This document shows, piece by piece, positions 1-7,592 of a stretch of 7,592 nt of DNA; within the stretch, counting starts at the first letter, position 1, and each line of letters starts with the position of its first letter. Source of the stretch: Thermomicrobiaceae bacterium (GTDB lineage: Bacteria > Chloroflexota > Chloroflexia > Thermomicrobiales > Thermomicrobiaceae); contig SKTL01000069.1 of NCBI GenBank assembly GCA_007122555.1, positions 1 to 7,592 on the forward strand, given 5' to 3'. The notes under the pieces are model-generated. The model was given only the letters and a program-made list of their open reading frames with translations, was not told where the DNA came from and did not search any database. The position numbers and the translations under genes were made by a program.

Positions 1-67
1 GGAGCAGTGGCAGCTCGTCGGGCTCATAACCCGAAGGTCGCAGGTTCGAATCCTGCCCCCGCTACCA
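1..67 (+). tRNA. Initiator tRNA-Met (CAT), 5' end cut off by the window
   Basis: This is a tRNA lacking only its first eight or so bases, and it starts translation by carrying formyl-methionine. The D stem is 2-5 with 13-16, the anticodon stem 18-22 with 30-34, the anticodon CAT 25-27, the variable loop 35-39, the T stem 40-44 with 52-56 around TTCGAAT, the 3' acceptor strand 57-63, the discriminator A 64 and an encoded CCA 65-67. Two hallmarks of bacterial initiators are visible: three consecutive G-C pairs at the bottom of the anticodon stem (GGG 20-22 with CCC 30-32) and an A11-U24 pair in the D stem (A3 with T15). The base at tRNA position 72 is T (63). Position 1, which should mismatch it in an initiator, lies outside the window. 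Confidence 0.96.
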
Positions 68-73
68 GGACAG

Positions 74-106
74 ACAACCCCCTCCAGTATCCCTGGAGGG
101 GGTTGT
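74..106. terminator. Perfect 14-bp hairpin between tRNA-fMet and a convergent gene
   Basis: Bases 74-87 and 93-106 are exact reverse complements and enclose a 5-base loop (88-92). The stem contains a run of five G-C pairs. It starts 7 bases after the tRNA CCA and ends 5 bases before the stop codon (112-114) of the convergent minus-strand gene, so it is placed to end transcription from both sides. There is no clean T tract on either side, only TTGTTGTGGTT after the stem on the plus strand. It is therefore an imperfect intrinsic terminator, or a processing or stability hairpin. The structure is certain; the role is inferred from position. Confidence 0.7.
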
Positions 107-111
107 TGTGG

Positions 112-2577
112 TTAAGGCTCCGCGCTCCGGGGCTGGATCTCAAGATCGACGATGATCTCGGTCGATGGTTCCTCCTCGCCGGGTGCGGCGAGCGTCAACC
201 TGGGCGCCTGATCCTTTTCTGGTTGGTACATGGCGAAGAGAAGCCGATAGTTCCCCGGCTTTAGATCCTCCGGAATCCGAAGTGTTGCAGGGATAGTGAG
301 CGCTCTGCCGGGTTCCGGATAATGGCCGCCAAATCTCGCGTCAAACGGCCACCGATCAAACTGCGCGACAACACCGTGACTATCCAGCAGTTGCAGCGTC
401 ACAATGATCGGCAGATCAGGGACGGACGGGAACACGGCGCTCATTGTCACCTGGATCCAGTCTCCCGGACTGTGGGACTCCGCGAGCGCATTCAGACTGT
501 GGACATTCACGTCTACGCCATCGACTTCCCGAGGTTCTTCAAGCACGACAACCTGCGTAGATTCAATCTCCGCCTCCACCCCTTCGAGTTCAAGCTCTAC
601 CCGGTACTCGCCTGCCTCGGCAGGTGAGATGACCGGTACGGGAATGACCGTTGCTTCCTGTCTGAAGTAGAGCACTTGCCCGAGCTTTCGGATGGACGAG
701 GAGACTTCCTGACCATCTGGATCAAACCATGCGCCGCGGATCGCGACATCCCGCGACGAGGTCGACCTGACGAGCATCCCACCCGGGCGGGGATTCCACA
801 CAATCGCGGAGAGCATAACCTCTTCGCCCGCGACGGTCTGATCCGGCGCTGCGAGGGCAAACCCGGGTGGTTCGGGGTCTTCATCCGCGAGGATGAACAC
901 GCTGGTATCGCCGAAGGTGTCAACATAGGTTAACGAATCGACCTGATGGGCTACCTCAAGCGCCGTCTGTGAATCGTATCCATCCACGTTGTGACGAACC
1001 AGGACATAGCGAATGTCCAGATCCTGGAGAATCGGCGCATTCGTCTCCGTTACATACGACCCATCTGCGAAGTCGTGGATTCCCTCGAGGATCTGGAAGT
1101 GCCCTGGAGGGCTGAACGTGGAGAAGAGCGCAATGACAGGATTCCAGTGATACGTCGAATAGTACATCGGGCTGATGGCTCGAAGAACGTCGGTGAACAG
1201 GCCATCGGCCGGAAACTCGATGACCGGCCCTTCGGGCTGTTCGACCAGCCATTCATAAGCAGCCAGGCGTTCTGGCGACCGGTCAACCTCGACGGCATCT
1301 ACGTCAGTCCGGAACTCAACCAGAATAATCAGACACGCCAGGGCAACTGCCCCCGCAGAAAGATAGGATCGAGGTATTCCAGCGACCTGCTGCGGGAATC
1401 GGGAAAGCACCGCAGCAACGCCCAGACCGGCGAGAATGTGGATGCCAAGGAGTGTCAGCATGCCGAATCGGGCGACATCGCGCATGGAGGACCCGCCGGG
1501 AAGGTATTCGTACATGAGCCGGTACGGCATAGGAATCTCGAGCGACCGCAACCGCAGTTCAGGACCTATGGCCATGATACCGCCGATGATCGCGAGCGCC
1601 CCTCCGCCGGCAATCCATGGCCGGTACGTCTTCGGCGCGAGCAGAATGCACGCGCCGGCGGCGATCAGCCCGATCAGTCCCGGGAAGAGCGGATTCGGAT
1701 ACGCGGTCGGCAATATGTCCGCCCAGGCATGATTGAGGGGGTGTACCGCCAGAAAATCCCTGGGTCCTGCTGAGCTCGCTCGAAGCTCGTCGAGCGTACG
1801 TTCGAATCCATAGAGCCGATTAACTTCTAACCGTCCCAGGATGACGGGTAAGAAGGAAACCAGCGGCGCCGCCACGGCCGCGCTCGTCGCGAGTAGAAAC
1901 CGACGATTTCGCTGCAAGTGGAAGCGCCAAGTCGCGGCGGCGATGAAGACAGCGAGTGTGATGAGCGAGAACGCGGCAAGCGTGTCCGAGGCGTGGAACT
2001 GGATCATCAAGAGGATGCCTGCGCCGGCGGCGTCACGAAGCCGCTGCGTTCGTGCGAAGCGAACCAGAAGCCAGAGCGCCAGCATCAGCCAGCCGTAGCT
2101 CAGCAGGTTGAGATGACTCATGTGGCCGAAGCGATACGGGGCGAAGGCGGCCAGCGTTCCGGCGACGATTCCAGCGCCGCGTGACCCGGTCAGCTCCCGG
2201 ATGAGCAGCGCCATTCCGGCGCCGGTGGTGACGAATGAGGCGAGGAGCAGCAGGTTATAGGCCAGAATATCGTTTCCGCTGATGGCGTAGATCGGCCAGT
2301 GGAGGAGTGCGGTACTGATATGCGGCTCCGAAAAGAGGAGCGACATTTCGAACGGGTACGCCGCGTTGGCGTCCCAGAGGTCGAGGGGACTATGGACGAT
2401 TTGATGCTGAACCGCTTGAAGAATCCAGGTCTGAAACAGTGGATCGCCAAGGTCCTGGACACTGCTGCCAATGTGCCGCGTCAGCGGCCAGGTCATGATG
2501 ATCGAAAGTATCAGGAACAGGGCGAACACCGCGAGAATCTGTGTTGCAGAATGTCGCAGAATACGAGCGACGTTCAC
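112..2577 (-). CDS. Multi-pass membrane protein, glycosyltransferase-C-like, with beta-rich C-terminal domains
   Basis: This encodes an 821-residue protein starting at GTG (2575-2577) and ending at TAA (112-114). The start is supported by AGGAAG six bases upstream. The N-terminal half is a membrane domain with about ten hydrophobic segments: roughly 13-32, 104-124, 134-148, 156-174, 183-213, 227-249, 297-315, 322-338, 370-395 and 404-422. After the first segment comes an acidic loop, QDLGDPLFQTW (41-51), placed like the first outer-loop aspartates of GT-C transferases that use lipid-linked sugars. A second motif is GHMSHLNLLS (151-160). Residues 425-565 form a soluble segment with PMYYSTYHWNP at 470-480. 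From about 570 to 815 there are probably two beta-sandwich domains, the last containing PGNYRLLFAMY (774-784). These soluble parts would lie outside the membrane. Family assignment rests on topology and general resemblance; no substrate or catalytic residue is proven, and a non-enzymatic envelope role is possible. Confidence 0.8.
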   Translation of the reverse strand: MNVARILRHSATQILAVFALFLILSIIMTWPLTRHIGSSVQDLGDPLFQTWILQAVQHQIVHSPLDLWDANAAYPFEMSLLFSEPHISTALLHWPIYAISGNDILAYNLLLLASFVTTGAGMALLIRELTGSRGAGIVAGTLAAFAPYRFGHMSHLNLLSYGWLMLALWLLVRFARTQRLRDAAGAGILLMIQFHASDTLAAFSLITLAVFIAAATWRFHLQRNRRFLLATSAAVAAPLVSFLPVILGRLEVNRLYGFERTLDELRASSAGPRDFLAVHPLNHAWADILPTAYPNPLFPGLIGLIAAGACILLAPKTYRPWIAGGGALAIIGGIMAIGPELRLRSLEIPMPYRLMYEYLPGGSSMRDVARFGMLTLLGIHILAGLGVAAVLSRFPQQVAGIPRSYLSAGAVALACLIILVEFRTDVDAVEVDRSPERLAAYEWLVEQPEGPVIEFPADGLFTDVLRAISPMYYSTYHWNPVIALFSTFSPPGHFQILEGIHDFADGSYVTETNAPILQDLDIRYVLVRHNVDGYDSQTALEVAHQVDSLTYVDTFGDTSVFILADEDPEPPGFALAAPDQTVAGEEVMLSAIVWNPRPGGMLVRSTSSRDVAIRGAWFDPDGQEVSSSIRKLGQVLYFRQEATVIPVPVISPAEAGEYRVELELEGVEAEIESTQVVVLEEPREVDGVDVNVHSLNALAESHSPGDWIQVTMSAVFPSVPDLPIIVTLQLLDSHGVVAQFDRWPFDARFGGHYPEPGRALTIPATLRIPEDLKPGNYRLLFAMYQPEKDQAPRLTLAAPGEEEPSTEIIVDLEIQPRSAEP

Positions 2578-2583
2578 TCAAGA

Positions 2584-2589
2584 CTTCCT
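2584..2589 (-). promoter_or_regulatory. Ribosome binding site supporting a GTG start
   Basis: On the minus strand AGGAAG lies six bases before the GTG at 2575-2577, inside an A-rich stretch (AAAAAGGAAG). It supports GTG as the real start of the membrane protein; the next in-frame methionine is residue 28, inside the first membrane segment. Confidence 0.65.
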
Positions 2590-2618
2590 TTTTGCCCAGT
2601 GAGGTTCTCCCCGCGAAG

Positions 2619-2647
2619 ATCGTATCACAGCTCCGGCGAACGATCAT
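2619..2647 (-). promoter_or_regulatory. Candidate promoter of the membrane-protein gene
   Basis: The minus strand reads TACGAT (2619-2624), four of six matches to the -10 consensus, preceded by TG two bases earlier as in extended -10 elements. A poor -35 candidate, ATGATC (2642-2647), is 17 bases upstream. This would give a leader of about 35 bases before the GTG. The match is weak and rests on position and the extended -10 look alone. Confidence 0.25.
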
Positions 2648-2673
2648 GCTTACGCGGCGTGTCAGAGGTGCGA

Positions 2674-2717
2674 GGATCCCGGCCTGGCGGCGAGCGAAAC
2701 CCGCCGACCTGGGATCC
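2674..2717. other. Strong stem-loop between ilvD and the membrane-protein gene
   Basis: GGATCCCGG (2674-2682) pairs with CTGGGATCC (2709-2717), nine pairs including one G-U. Inside it, GGCGG (2686-2690) pairs with CCGCC (2701-2705) around a 10-base loop, with a small internal loop between the two helices. It lies 44 bases past the ilvD stop and upstream of the next minus-strand gene, so it may end or stabilise the ilvD transcript. No T tract follows on the minus strand, so a textbook intrinsic terminator is not supported. The rest of the 2578-2760 gap holds nothing else I recognise beyond the ribosome binding site and weak promoter. Confidence 0.45.
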
Positions 2718-2760
2718 CGTGGACAGGAGTTGCCGCCAGTCTCCATTCAATAGCTCTGGC

Positions 2761-4671
2761 TTAGTCGTCGCCAGGCATAGCTTCCTGCCGACCAGCGGTC
2801 TCGACCTGCCTCAGCGCCTGCTCGACCGCATCGACGTTTCGCACGGCGCCGGTATCGGCCGAGGTCGCCATTGCCGCGTAGGCTCGCAACGCAGCGGTTA
2901 CCTTACGCGGCCGGCCTTTCTTCGGTTTGAAGCCGCCGGATTCTTCGAGTTTGCGTCGGCGAACGGCAAGCTCCAGCTCATCGACTTCCAGGGCAATTGT
3001 GCGAGCAGGAATATCGATCGAGATGGCATCTCCGTCCTGCACGAGCGCGATCGCGCCGCCGGAAGCCGCCTCCGGAGAAACATGCCCGATCGAGAGTCCG
3101 GAACTCCCGCCGGAGAATCGGCCGTCAGTTACCAGGGCGCAGACTTTGTCCAGTCCTCGACCCTTGAGATACGAGGTTGGATACAGCATTTCCTGCATGC
3201 CCGGTCCGCCTCTTGGACCCTCATAGCGAACGACTAGCACGTCGCCGGGCTTGACCCGGTCGTTCAGGATCGCATCGACCGCCTCCTCCTGTGACTCGAC
3301 AACGACGGCCGGGCCGCTGAAGGTGAGAATCGATTCGTCGACCCCGGCGGTCTTGACTACCCCGCCACGCTCGGCCAGGTTTCCGTACAGGATCGCTAAC
3401 CCGCCGTCAGCGGTATAGGCATGCTCGATATCGCGGACGCAGCCGTCTATCGGATCGGTATCGAGGGAATCCCAGCGTTCGGACTGAGAGAAGGCGCTGG
3501 CGGAGCGTTTGCATCCCGGGGCCGCGTGGAAGAGTTCGATTGCCTCGGGAGACGGATCCGACGCGCGAATGTCCCAGGTATCCAGCCACTCGGCCATCGT
3601 TCTGGCGTGAATGGTGGAGACGTTCTCGTTGAGGAGTCCTCCACGCCGGAGTTCACCCATGATCGCCGGAATCCCGCCGGCCCGGTGAACATCCTCCATA
3701 AGGTACGCTCCGCTCGGTGCGACCTTGCAAATGCAGGGAACGCGTCGAGAGAGTTCGTCGATGTCGCTCAGCTTGAAATCAATCTCGCCTTCCTGCGCCG
3801 CCGCGAGCAGATGAAGGACAGTGTTGGTGGAGCCTCCCATGGCGATATCCAGTGTCATCGCGTTTTCGAACGCGGCCCGATTCGCCACCGAACGAGGAAG
3901 CACTGATTCATCATCTTCCCTGTAGTAGCGGCTGGCGATTTCGACGACCGTGCGTCCAGCTGCTTCGTAGAGCTGTTTGCGGGCGGTGTGCGTCGCCAGT
4001 GTGGATCCATTCCCGGGCAGAGCGAGCCCCACCGCTTCGGCGAGACAGTTCATTGAGTTTGCGGTGAACATGCCGGAGCAGGAGCCGCAGGTTGGGCATG
4101 CGGCTTCTTCGATCAGCGCCATATCCTCATCGCTGACCTGTGGGGCAACGGCTTCCGACATCGCGGTAATCAGATTCAAGCCCTTCCGAACCGTTCCGTC
4201 GACCAGCGTGGCGCTCCCGCCTTCCATCGGGCCGCCGGAGACGAAGACCGTCGGGATGTTGAGTCGCAGCGCCGCGTTGAGCATGCCCGGGGTGATCTTG
4301 TCGCAGTTCGAGATGCAGACCATCGCGTCGGCGCAGTGCGCATTGACCATGTACTCGACGCTATCGGCGATGAGATCTCGCGATGGCAATGAATAGAGCA
4401 TGCCGTCGTGCCCCATAGCGATACCGTCGTCGACCGCGATCGTGTTGAATTCGCGGGGAATGCCGCCAGCGGCGATGACGCTCTCGGAAACCACTTCCCC
4501 GACCGGCTTGAGGTGGGTGTGACCCGGGACGAACTGGGTATAGGAGTTGGCGATTGCGATGATCGGTTTGGAGCCGATGTCGTCTTTCGGGACGCCGGAG
4601 GCGCGCATCAGCGATCGAGCGCCGGCCATGTTTCGTCCATGGGTTACTGTCCGAGATCGTAGCGGTGGCAT
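2761..4671 (-). CDS. ilvD: Dihydroxy-acid dehydratase
   Basis: IlvD removes water from 2,3-dihydroxy-3-methylbutanoate and 2,3-dihydroxy-3-methylpentanoate to give the 2-keto acids leading to valine, leucine and isoleucine, and to pantothenate. It acts in the cytoplasm. The 636-residue product closely resembles the E. coli enzyme (616 residues) along its whole length. Visible motifs are [10 protein letters not shown] (10-19), the metal-binding [10 protein letters not shown] (79-88), [10 protein letters not shown] (121-130) with cluster cysteine C123 and the lysine expected to be carbamylated, K125, [11 protein letters not shown] (191-201) with cluster cysteine C195, and [10 protein letters not shown] (516-525) with the proposed catalytic serine S520. 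The segment FVPGHTHL (47-54) has no cysteine, as in E. coli, where three-cysteine [2Fe-2S] enzymes have one; this suggests an oxygen-sensitive [4Fe-4S] type. A basic stretch, KPKKGRPRK (582-590), sits in a variable C-terminal part. The ATG is fixed by alignment of the first 15 residues and a good Shine-Dalgarno. No other ilv gene is present nearby. Confidence 0.97.
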   Translation of the reverse strand: MPPLRSRTVTHGRNMAGARSLMRASGVPKDDIGSKPIIAIANSYTQFVPGHTHLKPVGEVVSESVIAAGGIPREFNTIAVDDGIAMGHDGMLYSLPSRDLIADSVEYMVNAHCADAMVCISNCDKITPGMLNAALRLNIPTVFVSGGPMEGGSATLVDGTVRKGLNLITAMSEAVAPQVSDEDMALIEEAACPTCGSCSGMFTANSMNCLAEAVGLALPGNGSTLATHTARKQLYEAAGRTVVEIASRYYREDDESVLPRSVANRAAFENAMTLDIAMGGSTNTVLHLLAAAQEGEIDFKLSDIDELSRRVPCICKVAPSGAYLMEDVHRAGGIPAIMGELRRGGLLNENVSTIHARTMAEWLDTWDIRASDPSPEAIELFHAAPGCKRSASAFSQSERWDSLDTDPIDGCVRDIEHAYTADGGLAILYGNLAERGGVVKTAGVDESILTFSGPAVVVESQEEAVDAILNDRVKPGDVLVVRYEGPRGGPGMQEMLYPTSYLKGRGLDKVCALVTDGRFSGGSSGLSIGHVSPEAASGGAIALVQDGDAISIDIPARTIALEVDELELAVRRRKLEESGGFKPKKGRPRKVTAALRAYAAMATSADTGAVRNVDAVEQALRQVETAGRQEAMPGDD

Positions 4672-4680
4672 TTGTCAGCT

Positions 4681-4687
4681 TCTCCTT
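4681..4687 (-). promoter_or_regulatory. Ribosome binding site of ilvD
   Basis: The minus strand carries AAGGAGA nine bases before the ATG at 4669-4671. It is a near-perfect Shine-Dalgarno sequence and confirms the ilvD start. Confidence 0.75.
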
Positions 4688-4737
4688 GTTGTTGCATCGC
4701 GCGGTTCGGTTCACGCTCGTTCTCTCCAGTGATCCCG

Positions 4738-4811
4738 CAGTTTAGCAGACGGGGCTGCGCGTAGGCGCCGCCGAAGACTAGTGACCAGTTATCAGGCTGC
4801 GCGGTAAACTG
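4738..4811. promoter_or_regulatory. Divergent ilvD / uvrA control region
   Basis: This is the middle of the 203-bp gap between two divergently read genes. On the plus strand GTGACC (4781-4786) and TAAACT (4805-4810), 18 bases apart, each match four of six bases of the -35 and -10 consensus and could drive uvrA. On the minus strand TAAACT (4739-4744) is a -10 candidate for ilvD, without a good -35. The two form an inverted pair, CAGTTTA (4738-4744) and TAAACTG (4805-4811). An imperfect palindrome, ACTAGTGACCAGT (4777-4789), overlaps the plus-strand -35 and could be an operator. I see no convincing T-box or riboswitch here. Confidence 0.35.
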
Positions 4812-4865
4812 TTGCTTCTGTGGGATCTGGGGCAGAGCATACGCCGGCGCCCTGAGATGAAAGAT

Positions 4866-4870
4866 GGAGA
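4866..4870 (+). promoter_or_regulatory. Ribosome binding site that decides the uvrA-like start
   Basis: GGAGA lies four bases before the ATG at 4875. The upstream in-frame candidates, ATG at 4857 and TTG at 4812, have no comparable Shine-Dalgarno, so 4875 is preferred. Confidence 0.65.
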
Positions 4871-4874
4871 CACA

Positions 4875-7256
<2,382 letters not shown>

Positions 7257-7283
7257 TCGTCGCCGTGCCAAATCCTGGAGCGA

Positions 7284-7298
7284 GACCGTTTAACGGTC
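7284..7298. other. Perfect 15-base palindrome after the uvrA-like gene
   Basis: GACCGTTTAACGGTC reads as GACCGTT and AACGGTC around a single T, so it can fold as a 5-bp stem with loop TTTAA. It lies 27 bases past the uvrA-like stop, in the 151-bp gap between two convergent genes. It could be a short transcript-end hairpin or a binding site. No T tract follows, and the rest of the 7257-7407 gap shows no gene or clear terminator. Confidence 0.3.
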
Positions 7299-7407
7299 AC
7301 AGAGCCACCACCCCATTACCCTGGACTGGCCAAGCTGGTGTTGCGGGGCATGCAGAGAACGGACCAGTCTGCGTTTCGGCCGGCTTCTCCCTCGTGCGGT
7401 GGTCCTG

Positions 7408-7592
7408 TCACTCGATCCTGACCGGCGCCATGAACTGTGTCGCGTCGGAGCCATCCGGGAGCCTCAGTTCGTACCGTGGAGCGCCTTCGCTCAGATAATC
7501 GTAGAGCGCGACCAGCAATTGGTAGTCGCCTGCCGGGAGTTCGGCTGGAATCTCCAGCGCGAACGGGGTTACGAATGGCGTGCGGGCCGGCA
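7408..7592 (-). CDS. 3' end of a protein ending in a beta-rich domain, cut by the window edge
   Basis: The minus strand is open from the window edge to a TGA at 7408-7410, giving the last 60 residues of a protein whose start lies outside. The visible part includes FALEIPAELPAGDYQLLVAL, followed by a YDYLSEGAPRYELRLPDG stretch and an ending in APVRIE. This pattern (a proline-rich strand, then PAGDYQLLVALYD, then a short strand ending) resembles the last domain of the 821-residue membrane protein at 112-2577 (IPEDLKPGNYRLLFAMY). It is therefore probably another large envelope or glycosyltransferase-C-like membrane protein, but the N-terminal membrane part cannot be seen. It converges on the uvrA-like gene. 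The coding call rests on this similarity and on the good agreement of the frame with it. Confidence 0.7.
   Translation of the reverse strand, partial: PARTPFVTPFALEIPAELPAGDYQLLVALYDYLSEGAPRYELRLPDGSDATQFMAPVRIE

Noticed and set aside
991..1773. Plus-strand open frame of 260 codons
   Set aside because: It lies antisense inside the membrane-protein gene, is rich in Arg and charged residues as expected for a shadow in high-G+C DNA, and has no recognisable family.
4644..4697. 17-codon minus-strand frame overlapping the ilvD start
   Set aside because: It has no ribosome binding site of its own and spans the ilvD Shine-Dalgarno.
4672..4811. T-box leader upstream of ilvD
   Set aside because: Only an ACCGCG fragment (in GAACCGCG) resembles the T-box motif; there is no clear Stem I, specifier loop or terminator, and the leader is short.
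4778..4840. Minus-strand 20-codon frame as a leader peptide for ilvD attenuation
   Set aside because: It has a few Leu and Ile codons but no run of branched-chain codons, and no terminator-antiterminator pair follows.
4812..4874. N-terminal extension of the UvrA-like protein from TTG 4812 or ATG 4857
   Set aside because: There is no Shine-Dalgarno at either, while ATG 4875 has GGAGA at good spacing and gives the length usual for the DrrC-like group.
7361..7405. GGACCA / TGGTCC inverted repeat as a terminator
   Set aside because: The arms are six bases with a 33-base spacer and no T tract; this is expected by chance.
7265..7498. Plus-strand 77-codon frame after uvrA
   Set aside because: It overlaps the truncated minus-strand gene antisense and shows no family resemblance or ribosome binding site.

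Overview
This window looks like ordinary bacterial chromosome of high G+C content. It holds the 3' part of an initiator tRNA, three complete protein genes and the 3' end of a fourth. The source is most likely a Gram-positive-like or Chloroflexota-type bacterium. That is an inference from three things: a large glycosyltransferase-C-like membrane protein with beta-rich C-terminal domains (a style I associate with Chloroflexota such as Thermomicrobia), a DrrC-type UvrA resembling actinobacterial versions, and an initiator tRNA ending in U72-A73-CCA. No marker gene in the window settles the phylum.

Layout: positions 1-67 are the 3' part of tRNA-fMet on the plus strand. It is followed by a perfect 14-bp hairpin (74-106) that also sits just past the end of the convergent minus-strand gene at 112-2577. 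That gene encodes an 821-residue multi-pass membrane protein with a long soluble C-terminal half. The 183-bp gap at 2578-2760 carries its ribosome binding site, a weak promoter candidate and a strong hairpin built on two GGATCCCG copies. Next, also on the minus strand, is ilvD (2761-4671), dihydroxy-acid dehydratase of branched-chain amino acid synthesis. A divergent intergenic region (4672-4874) separates it from a plus-strand UvrA paralogue (4875-7256). The 151-bp gap at 7257-7407 holds only a short perfect palindrome and separates uvrA from a convergent minus-strand gene cut by the window edge (7408-7592).

The genes do not form an obvious pathway or operon. The membrane-protein gene and ilvD point the same way but are 183 bp apart with a hairpin between them. 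The most distinctive gene is the UvrA paralogue: it keeps both ATPase sites and the C-terminal zinc module but lacks the UvrB-binding domain, as in DrrC-type drug-resistance proteins, and no uvrB or uvrC is next to it. The two outermost minus-strand genes end in similar beta-rich domains, so the window appears to be flanked by members of one family of envelope proteins. I found no CRISPR array, insertion sequence, prophage gene or clear multi-gene novel system.
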